Shown: positions 1 to 4,727 of the stretch, piece after piece
Layout of the letters: every line of letters starts with the position of its first letter
Position numbering within the stretch: the first letter of the stretch is position 1
Source of the DNA: an uncultured Eubacteriales bacterium
GTDB lineage: Bacteria; Bacillota; Clostridia; Christensenellales; Borkfalkiaceae
Direction of reading: 5' to 3'
DNA length: 8,350 bases
Assembly: GCA_902797515.1 (NCBI GenBank)
Contig: CADBSX010000087.1
Location: 1-8,350, forward strand
The notes under the pieces: generated by a model
The model's input: the letters and a program-made list of their open reading frames with translations, nothing else
The model's database searches: none
Told to the model about the DNA's origin: nothing
Position numbers and translations under genes: made by a program

Positions 1-66
1 CGAGATCCTATGACCATACCCCGCGAGCGGGGCCCCTGTCCAAAATATTTTGCTAATGCAAAACAT
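1..66. other. Left-edge intergenic DNA with two short palindromes
   Basis: No credible coding region is visible. Two palindromes stand out. CCCCGC-GA-GCGGGG at 19-32 is a six-pair GC stem with a two-base centre (more realistically five pairs with a four-base loop). CAAAATATTTTG at 41-52 is a perfect 12-base palindrome. Neither is followed by a clear T-run, so I do not call a terminator. The stretch may be the edge of another dispersed intergenic repeat or the 3' flank of a gene outside the window. This cannot be settled from one copy. Confidence 0.4.
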
Positions 67-70
67 TGAC

Positions 71-160
71 ATAAGCAGGGCAAGAGGACGGTTTCAGGAT
101 GACAGTATAATTAAGTGTCATTCTGAAACGGGCAAACTATGACGGGCAAATGAAGAATCT
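71..160. repeat. Palindromic intergenic repeat, copy A
   Basis: The core is an inverted repeat: TTCAGGATGACA (93-104), an 11-base AT-rich loop, then TGTCATTCTGAA (116-127), with one mismatched or wobble pair. The right arm runs on to GAAGAATCT at 152-160. The 34 bases at 94-127 match copy B (209-242) at 32 positions, and the right-arm ends of the two copies also match closely. The left flank (71-103) recurs almost exactly at 298-330. The TGTCATtCTGA...GAAGaATCT pattern is, from memory, a common non-coding repeat theme in bacterial intergenic DNA. It resembles a MITE or REP-like element, and no transposase is present. Confidence 0.75.
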
Positions 161-172
161 CACTTAAAATAT

Positions 173-276
173 AGTAGATCCTTCCGTAGTCCGTCAAGCG
201 GGGGCGTGTCAGGATGACAATAAAATTAAGTGTCATTCTGAACCGACTTTCCCGACGGACAAATGAAGAATCTACT
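173..276. repeat. Palindromic intergenic repeat, copy B (most complete)
   Basis: This is a long imperfect inverted repeat of about 104 bp. The ends are AGTAGAT (173-179) and ATCTACT (270-276). Inward, the left arm shows AGATCCTTC, GTCCGTC and TCAGGATGACA (209-219). The right arm shows TGTCATTCTGAA (231-242), GACGGAC and GAAGAATCT (265-273). The 11-base AT-rich loop resembles that of copy A. The left arm carries the CCT/GGATGAC version of the motif and the right arm the TCT/ATTCTGA version, so two variant half-elements appear joined head to head. It is non-mobile by itself, and I infer a MITE-like or REP-like origin. Confidence 0.75.
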
Positions 277-297
277 TTAATTAAAGCGAGATCATTC

Positions 298-330
298 ATA
301 AGCAGGGCAAGAGGTCGGTTTCAGGATGAC
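298..330. repeat. Half copy of the palindromic repeat (left arm only)
   Basis: The 33 bases match 71-103 at 32 positions (A at 88 versus T at 315). The copy stops after TCAGGATGAC, where the sequence switches to GC-rich DNA (GGGGCGGCGCG). No right arm with GAAGAATCT follows, so this is a truncated or half element. It lies just beyond the 3' end of the aspartate kinase gene and could sit in its transcript tail. Confidence 0.65.
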
Positions 331-368
331 GGGGCGGCGCGTTCAGAACTCTCGATTACGCCCGCCGC

Positions 369-396
369 AAAAAAAAGCCGTTTATAAATATCGGTT
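369..396 (-). terminator. Weak candidate terminator of the holA-cdaA-aspartate kinase operon
   Basis: Read on the minus strand just after the aspartate kinase stop, a poor AT-rich hairpin (CCG...CGG with TTTATAAA between) is followed by eight Ts at 376-369. Position and T-run fit an intrinsic terminator, but the stem is weak with only three solid GC pairs. A longer GCGGCG/CGCCGC stem lies slightly further on and lacks a T-run. Termination here is plausible but unproven. Confidence 0.35.
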
Positions 397-405
397 CTTT
401 CGTTT

Positions 406-1602
406 TCAATAAATGAAATCTTTTATAACCGAAACCATATCTTCTCTTCTTCCGTCGTAAAAAGCCGCGTAATATCCGCCCTTTTTATGCGCGGATAACA
501 CTGCGAGACGAGCGGAAAGCATTCTGAAATACGCTCCCTCGCTTTCTTTACAGTCGCTCATATACAATAGCGATACGCCGTCCTCTTTTTCTATTCTTTC
601 GGCGGGAATATCCTGCGGCGCGTCGCCGAGAAATATCCCCTCGGTATGATCGCCGTCGGCAAGAATTATCGGCGCGTTTCTGCCCGATAATTCGCTTAAA
701 TACGAATAACCGTCGCCGAATTTCCTTATTTTTATCCTCTTATATCCCCTTTTTATCGCACCGCAAAAGACGGGCGGCGCGTCGTCTTTTACGACCGTTC
801 CCGACACGCTCGAAAAGGTGTTTCTTATCTCCGTTTTTATTCCCGTTCCGATAAGCGGTATCGCGGCGTCGGGAAACAGCACGCTCGCGCCGAATTCGCC
901 GAGACGGCGTATTTCCCCGTACGATATTTCTTTTATCGTCTTTTCTTTCCCCGTTTCGGCGGGATCGAAAGGACTTATCCCGTTTACGTCGGTAAAATTC
1001 AGATAGGTTTCCGCGCCGAGCGCCCTCGCGACTATCGCGCCGCTCATATCCCCGCCGCCCCGCGCGAAAGTCTTTATCGTTCCGTCCGGTTTCGAGCCGT
1101 AAAAACCGCCCGTGACGAATTTCCCGTACCGTTTATAAGTTTCGGACAATAAAAAACACGAGTATTCGAGGTTAAGTCTTCCGTCGTCGTAGAATTTTAT
1201 AACGTCTGCGGCGTCGATGAATTTCAAGCCCGAATATTCGGCGAAAAGGCGGGAATACAGATATTCCCCTCTCGACAATAAAAAATCGGGCGAAGAGTTT
1301 TTGAGCAACTCCCGCCCGATAATCGCAAGTTCTTTTTCTATATCCGTTTTCGCCCTTATCGCGTTCTTTAAAAGATACAGCCTTTCGCATATCGCCGATA
1401 AACTCTTTTCGGGGGATTTCCCCGCCGCGACGTCGTCTCGCGCTTTTATAAGCGCGTCCGTTATTTTCGGATAATTTTCAGTCTTACCGCCCGCCGACAC
1501 CACCGTCGCCGCGACGTCTTTTTCGCAAAGTACCTTTTGAAGGACGAGCGGAAACGTGTTTTCGTCCGCCATCGACGTCCCTCCGAATTTTGCGACTTTC
1601 AT
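406..1602 (-). CDS. Aspartate kinase
   Basis: Phosphorylates L-aspartate with ATP in the cytoplasm, the first step toward lysine, diaminopimelate, threonine and methionine. The 398-residue length is normal for a monofunctional enzyme. Visible amino-acid-kinase motifs are KFGGTS (5-10), VSAGGK (35-40), RGEYLYSRL (111-119), VTGGF (163-167), FARGGGDMS (179-187, replacing the usual GRGGSDTS), FTDVNGI (203-209), FGASVLFPDA (237-246) and RNTF (260-263). Residues from about 280 occupy the place of the regulatory ACT domains but are divergent, so feedback control cannot be predicted. I chose ATG at 1602; a TTG codon lies directly before it. The start overlaps the stop of the upstream small ORF (TGATG) and has only a weak GGTGA upstream, which suggests translational coupling. 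It is the last gene of the minus-strand operon. The TGA stop is at 406-408. Family assignment is firm; which isozyme it is remains open. Confidence 0.92.
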   Translation of the reverse strand: MKVAKFGGTSMADENTFPLVLQKVLCEKDVAATVVSAGGKTENYPKITDALIKARDDVAAGKSPEKSLSAICERLYLLKNAIRAKTDIEKELAIIGRELLKNSSPDFLLSRGEYLYSRLFAEYSGLKFIDAADVIKFYDDGRLNLEYSCFLLSETYKRYGKFVTGGFYGSKPDGTIKTFARGGGDMSGAIVARALGAETYLNFTDVNGISPFDPAETGKEKTIKEISYGEIRRLGEFGASVLFPDAAIPLIGTGIKTEIRNTFSSVSGTVVKDDAPPVFCGAIKRGYKRIKIRKFGDGYSYLSELSGRNAPIILADGDHTEGIFLGDAPQDIPAERIEKEDGVSLLYMSDCKESEGAYFRMLSARLAVLSAHKKGGYYAAFYDGRREDMVSVIKDFIY

Positions 1603-1712
1603 CAATAATACATCACCACGAAAACGAACGCCGCGAGCGCAAGCGACAATATTCCCGTAAATATTCCGACCGCTATCTTTTTTCCTACGCTTTCTTTATT
1701 TTCACCGTTCAT
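1602..1712 (-). CDS. Small single-span membrane protein (36 aa), unknown function
   Basis: I do not recognise this protein. The frame starts at ATG 1712-1710 and stops at TGA 1604-1602. The N-terminus is polar and charged (MNGENKESVGKK). One hydrophobic stretch of about 22 residues follows (roughly 13-34: IAVGIFTGILSLALAA, then FVFVVM), and the protein ends in YY. By the positive-inside rule the lysines should face the cytoplasm. A good Shine-Dalgarno, AGAGG at 1724-1720, sits seven bases before the ATG. It starts 41 bases after the cdaA stop, and its stop overlaps the aspartate kinase ATG by one base. The RBS, the tight junctions and a coherent membrane segment argue for a real gene. It could be a membrane partner of CdaA or another regulator, which is inference only. 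It is too short for most gene callers. Confidence 0.6.
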   Translation of the reverse strand: MNGENKESVGKKIAVGIFTGILSLALAAFVFVVMYY

Positions 1713-1719
1713 AATAAAA

Positions 1720-1724
1720 CCTCT
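1720..1724 (-). promoter_or_regulatory. Shine-Dalgarno of the small membrane ORF
   Basis: On the minus strand AGAGG is preceded by A-rich sequence and followed by TTTTATT and then ATG, a spacing of seven bases. This is the main evidence that the 36-codon frame is translated on its own rather than being leader DNA of aspartate kinase. Confidence 0.6.
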
Positions 1725-1753
1725 TTTTCTTATTTATCCGTTTAAGTTCCTGA

Positions 1754-2587
1754 TTATTTTTTCTTGTCGAGAAATTCCTGCCAATAATACTCTTTCAAGG
1801 TCTGGCGGAGCATTTCCGAATCGGCGTAACGCTTTATCCTGCCGCCCTGCGCTATGGATATTATCCCCGTTTCTTCCGAAACGATAAGCGAAGTGACGTT
1901 TATCGTTTCCGTAATGCCTATTCCCGCGCGGTGACGAGTGCCGAGGTCTTTCGGAAGGTTTACTTCCTGCGAAAGAGGAAGGAAACAGCCCGCCGCGTGT
2001 ATCTTCGTTCCGTTTATTATCATCGCGCCGTCGTGAAGCGGCGTTTTCGGGAAAAATACGCTCTCGATAAGTTGCGAAGATATGAACGAATCGAGAACTA
2101 CGCCGCTCTCTATTACCGATTTCGGCATATTGTCGTTCGCGAGGATTATTATCGCGCCGACGTCGTTTTTCGACATATTCTGCAACGCTTTGACTATCTC
2201 GTCTATATAGTCGTTCACTGAGCCCGTCTGCGAACTCTTATCCACGTGTCTGGTCTTTATTTCGCCCGTCTTTTTAGAGCCTCTTTCCCAGATGTCGCGC
2301 TTTATTTCAGTTCCGAAAAGAGCGATGACCGCTATTACGAAAAGGCACGGAACTATGAAATAAGACAGCCCCATAAGCGAATCTTTCGTCTCGACCGACA
2401 TAAAAACCACGCCCGTCGCCACGACGAAAACTATAAACAATACGCCGAGAAGTTGAGCGTTGTTTTTATTGAGCGTCCGGAAGGTGTAATAGAATATCGC
2501 CGTCAAAAGCAATATGATCGGTATCCACATATACGTTCCCGTAAAAGTGCCTGTCACCTTGTCGAAAATTTCCGTAAGTTTGTCCAT
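1754..2587 (-). CDS. cdaA: Diadenylate cyclase CdaA (c-di-AMP synthase)
   Basis: Condenses two ATP into cyclic di-AMP, the messenger controlling potassium and osmolyte balance and envelope stability in Firmicutes. The 277-residue protein has three predicted membrane helices (about 21-37, 46-62 and 72-92), a charged linker, and a DAC domain from about 125. Catalytic signatures are LHDGA (184-188) and GTRHRA (216-221), with VSEETG at 236-241. This is the CdaA membrane architecture, not DisA or CdaS. I chose ATG 2587-2585 because AGAAGGAG lies six bases before it. An upstream in-frame start at 2647 would add 20 residues inside holA and lacks support. It follows holA after a 26-base gap. The usual partners cdaR (YbbR-domain regulator) and glmM are not next to it; instead come a small membrane ORF and aspartate kinase. 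All key residues look intact. Confidence 0.95.
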   Translation of the reverse strand: MDKLTEIFDKVTGTFTGTYMWIPIILLLTAIFYYTFRTLNKNNAQLLGVLFIVFVVATGVVFMSVETKDSLMGLSYFIVPCLFVIAVIALFGTEIKRDIWERGSKKTGEIKTRHVDKSSQTGSVNDYIDEIVKALQNMSKNDVGAIIILANDNMPKSVIESGVVLDSFISSQLIESVFFPKTPLHDGAMIINGTKIHAAGCFLPLSQEVNLPKDLGTRHRAGIGITETINVTSLIVSEETGIISIAQGGRIKRYADSEMLRQTLKEYYWQEFLDKKK

Positions 2588-2593
2588 ATTTTT

Positions 2594-2601
2594 CTCCTTC
2601 T
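2594..2601 (-). promoter_or_regulatory. Shine-Dalgarno that fixes the cdaA start
   Basis: On the minus strand AGAAGGAG is followed by six bases (AAAAAT) and the ATG at 2587. It lies wholly in the holA-cdaA gap, so it favours the 277-residue CdaA over the longer frame that begins inside holA. Confidence 0.85.
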
Positions 2602-2613
2602 GTTTCAAAACGG

Positions 2614-3579
2614 CTATGAAACGAGTACCGTAAGTATCCCGTTCCACACCGCGGAAGTCTGATCGGTTCTGCCCTGTTTGAAAGCCTCGTCGTAACGGGA
2701 TAGGGCGTCCACTATCTTCATAAGCCTTTTCGGCGTGAATTTCTTTGCCTGCGCGCGGGATTTTCTCACGACGAAATCCCGCGTTCCGAGCGACTTCGCC
2801 AAAGCCGCGTCGTCCTCTTTGCTCACGGAAACGTATAAAAGCGTCCTGAAATGATAGTACAGCGACACGAACAGCCTCTGACTGTCGCCCGTATTTCCGA
2901 GAGTTTCCCTTATAGCCTCGTAAGCCTTGTCGCGGCGTTTGTCGGCGATAAAGTCAACCGCTTTATACACTTCGTAGTCGGTATCCTTGCTGCAAACTTC
3001 TTCCACCGCCTCTTCGGTGACGACTTTTTCTTCCGCGCAATAGGAAATAAGTTTACCGACTTCGCCGTTTATCCTCGTCATATCGTAGCGGCAGAATTCC
3101 GCTATTTTTCTGACCGCCTCCGGCATAAACACGACGCCGTATTTTTTGCCCTCGCCGTATATCCACGAAGCGATAAGCGTTTCGTCGCCTTTCGAGCAAT
3201 CGACCGTGACAACGCCCGAAATCGAGGATATCTGGTCGCTCTTCCCCGAATTTTTTATTATCAGAACGGACGAGGCGTTCGGCTCTTCCGCATATTGTTT
3301 CAATTTCTTCACGTCGGCGGCGAGAGGATAGTATTCTTTGATTATTACCACTCTCTTGTCGCTCATAAACGGAAAACTGCCGAGCGCGGAAAAGACCGCG
3401 CCGATATCGGCTTTCGCCTCCGCGCCCTCGAACACCGAGAGATTGAGGTCGGGCTCGGACAGGCACGCGCCGCAAATGAGTTTTACGGAATAGTCGAGAA
3501 AAAAGGCGTCGTCGCCCGTAAGAAGATATACGGGGCTCACTTTTTCGGCGAGACTTTTTTTCAATTCCTTAAATTTCAT
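2614..3579 (-). CDS. holA: DNA polymerase III subunit delta (clamp loader)
   Basis: The delta subunit of the clamp loader opens the beta sliding clamp so that it can be placed on primed DNA. The 321 residues fit the HolA/YqeN family. An N-terminal Rossmann-like region begins PVYLLTGDDAFFLDY (16-30), where the family has a GEE/GDD-F signature after the first strand. FPFMSDKRVVIIKEY (69-83) follows. The middle AAA lid shows DMTRINGEVGKLISY (166-180), matching the family L-x-NE-x-x-KL pattern, then a DYEVYKAVDFI block (201-211). The C-terminal helical domain ends with LSRYDEAFKQGRTD (293-306), the usual D-x-x-x-K-x-G element. The ATG at 3579 has AAAGGTG five bases upstream. It is the first gene of the minus operon, about 40 bases from a strong promoter. 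The stop is TAG at 2614-2616. In many Firmicutes rpsT follows holA; here cdaA does. Confidence 0.93.
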   Translation of the reverse strand: MKFKELKKSLAEKVSPVYLLTGDDAFFLDYSVKLICGACLSEPDLNLSVFEGAEAKADIGAVFSALGSFPFMSDKRVVIIKEYYPLAADVKKLKQYAEEPNASSVLIIKNSGKSDQISSISGVVTVDCSKGDETLIASWIYGEGKKYGVVFMPEAVRKIAEFCRYDMTRINGEVGKLISYCAEEKVVTEEAVEEVCSKDTDYEVYKAVDFIADKRRDKAYEAIRETLGNTGDSQRLFVSLYYHFRTLLYVSVSKEDDAALAKSLGTRDFVVRKSRAQAKKFTPKRLMKIVDALSRYDEAFKQGRTDQTSAVWNGILTVLVS

Positions 3580-3617
3580 ATCGCACCTTTGTCGTCCGAC
3601 GTTTCTATTATATTACT

Positions 3618-3646
3618 ATAATATCTTTATTTTGCGTTTTTGTCAA
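3618..3646 (-). promoter_or_regulatory. Sigma-A-type promoter of the holA-cdaA operon
   Basis: On the minus strand the -35 box TTGACA (3646-3641) is perfect. A 17-base spacer follows, then the -10 box TATTAT (3623-3618). Transcription should begin near 3610, giving a leader of about 30 bases that contains the holA Shine-Dalgarno. No operator-like inverted repeat overlaps the boxes clearly. This looks like a strong constitutive promoter. Confidence 0.82.
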
Positions 3647-3675
3647 TAATTTTCTCGCAATTGCCGCCTTTTTGT

Positions 3676-3704
3676 TTGCAAAAAACGCGACTTGGTGGTA
3701 AAAT
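3676..3704 (+). promoter_or_regulatory. Promoter of the lipid kinase gene
   Basis: TTGCAA (3676-3681), a 17-base spacer, then TAAAAT (3699-3704). TGG immediately precedes the -10 box and acts as an extended -10 element. The expected start is near 3711, leaving a leader of about 55 bases before the ATG at 3766. It is divergent from the holA promoter, with 29 bases between the two -35 boxes. Confidence 0.6.
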
Positions 3705-3765
3705 AAAACGGTGATCGACGAAAAAGCCGAATTTTACGGCATCATGCACGAAGGAGAAATTATTT

Positions 3766-4641
3766 ATGAGATACTGCGTTTTGTACAACCCTCTCGCGAA
3801 TAACAAAAAAGGAAAAGAAGAGGCTGAAAAACTGAAAGAAATTTTAAGCGGCGACGAAATTGAATTTTTCGACGTTACGGAAATACCGTCTTATAAGTCG
3901 TTTATCAGCGAAAAAGCGGGGAACGATCCGATAGTCCTCTGCGGCGGCGACGGAACTTTGAACCGCTTTGCGAACGACGTCCGCTCTTATCCCTATACGA
4001 ACGAAATATTTTACTTCGCGACGGACAGCGGGAACGATTTTCTGAAAGATATAGGCGGAGATAAAAATTCCGTCGTGAATATAGGCAAATATTTAAAAGA
4101 CCTGCCGACCGTTTCGGTAGGCGGGAAAGAATACGCGTTTTTGAACAACGTCGGTTTCGGTATAGACGGATACTGCTGCGAAGTCGGCGACAAATTGAGG
4201 GAAACGTCGGATAAGCCTATAAATTACGCGGGAATCGCGATAAAAGGTCTGCTCTTCAAATACAAGCCGACGGGCGCGAAAATAACCGTTGACGGCAAGA
4301 CTTACGAATTCAAAAAAGTGTGGCTCGCTCCGACTATGAACGGCAGATTTTACGGCGGCGGCATGATGCCTACGCCCGATCAGGACAGGCTCGATCCCGA
4401 ACGCAAACTCTCGGTTATGGTAATGAAAGGCGGAAAGATCAGAACGCTCCTCGCTTTCCCGAAGATATTCAAAGGCGAACACGTCGCGAAGAAAAAACAG
4501 GTGTTCATATTCACAGGTAAAGAGATAACCGTCGAATTCGACCGCCCCGTCGCGATACAGATAGACGGCGAGACCATTCTCGGCATGACGACCTACACCG
4601 CAACTTCCGCCGCGTCGGCGGCGGAAGAAAAGACCGCTTAA
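3766..4641 (+). CDS. Diacylglycerol kinase-family lipid kinase (DagK/YegS type)
   Basis: Predicted to phosphorylate diacylglycerol or a related lipid with ATP at the cytoplasmic membrane face, recycling it into phosphatidic acid for phospholipid synthesis. The 291 residues carry the NADK/DAGK fold motifs. These are YNPLANNKKGK (7-17, nucleotide loop), GGDGTLN (60-66), SGNDFLKDIG (88-97, matching the family G-x-x-NDF), LNNVGFGIDGY (about 126-136), YGGGMMPTPDQD (about 196-207) and a C-terminal QIDGE. The usual NE after GGDGT is NR here, a difference I believe is shared by a Clostridia subfamily (memory). The ATG at 3766 follows AAGGAG by nine bases, which fixes the start. The Ala-rich tail is encoded by a perfect stem-loop. 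The gene appears monocistronic, with its own promoter and terminator. The lipid substrate cannot be read from sequence. Confidence 0.88.
   Translation: MRYCVLYNPLANNKKGKEEAEKLKEILSGDEIEFFDVTEIPSYKSFISEKAGNDPIVLCGGDGTLNRFANDVRSYPYTNEIFYFATDSGNDFLKDIGGDKNSVVNIGKYLKDLPTVSVGGKEYAFLNNVGFGIDGYCCEVGDKLRETSDKPINYAGIAIKGLLFKYKPTGAKITVDGKTYEFKKVWLAPTMNGRFYGGGMMPTPDQDRLDPERKLSVMVMKGGKIRTLLAFPKIFKGEHVAKKKQVFIFTGKEITVEFDRPVAIQIDGETILGMTTYTATSAASAAEEKTA
4605..4626 (+). repeat. Perfect 9-bp stem-loop at the 3' end of the lipid kinase gene
   Basis: TTCCGCCGC, loop GTCG, then GCGGCGGAA: nine consecutive pairs inside the coding sequence, ending 15 bases before the stop codon's last base. It encodes part of the Ala-rich tail. 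No T-run follows, so it is not a terminator by itself. It lies about 37 bases upstream of the intrinsic terminator. Confidence 0.6.
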
Positions 4642-4662
4642 AAGATAATTAAAGTTTTTGTC

Positions 4663-4687
4663 GCCGCCCCTTTCGGGGCGGCTTTTT
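4663..4687 (+). terminator. Strong intrinsic terminator after the lipid kinase gene
   Basis: GCCGCCCC (4663-4670), loop TTTC, GGGGCGGC (4675-4682), then TTTTT (4683-4687). The eight-pair GC stem, tetraloop and U-tract are classical. It lies 22 bases after the TAA stop and separates the lipid kinase from the flippase cluster. Confidence 0.93.
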
Positions 4688-4712
4688 CATACATAAAAAA
4701 ACGCGCGTTGCC

Positions 4713-4718
4713 GATAAT
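4713..4718 (+). promoter_or_regulatory. Candidate -10 box immediately before the flippase gene
   Basis: GATAAT lies ten bases before the ATG at 4728, with no good -35 box at the expected distance (TACATA at 4690-4695, 17 bases away). If it is used, transcription would begin at or very near the start codon, giving a leaderless or near-leaderless mRNA. This fits the lack of a Shine-Dalgarno. The call is tentative, because the terminator upstream implies that some promoter must exist here. Confidence 0.35.
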
Positions 4719-4727
4719 AATGTGCGT

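Noticed and set aside
66..111. TTGACA (66-71) and TATAAT (106-111) as a promoter
   Set aside because: The spacing is 34 bases, far from 17. TATAAT lies in the repeat loop with no matching -35 box.
111..299. 62-codon minus-strand frame in the repeat region
   Set aside because: It is built almost entirely from the palindromic repeats, has no Shine-Dalgarno and encodes repeat-derived sequence.
71..330. CRISPR array
   Set aside because: The repeats are few, uneven in spacing and internally palindromic over about 100 bp. There are no regular spacers and no cas genes.
2588..2647. Longer CdaA starting inside holA
   Set aside because: It lacks an RBS, while the ATG at 2587 has an excellent one, and the extra 20 residues are unlike CdaA N-termini.
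1931..2662. Plus-strand open frames antisense to cdaA
   Set aside because: The translations are Arg/Tyr-rich with no domain, opposite the conserved DAC catalytic motifs. They are shadows of cdaA.
2851..3621. Long (256-codon) plus-strand open frame antisense to holA
   Set aside because: It has no recognisable motif and no plausible RBS, and it lies opposite a well-supported HolA gene. Its length follows from few TTA, CTA and TCA codons in holA.
3744..3803. Short upstream ORF beginning at ATG 3744 before the lipid kinase
   Set aside because: No Shine-Dalgarno precedes it. It overlaps the kinase start in another frame and its product has no feature of interest.
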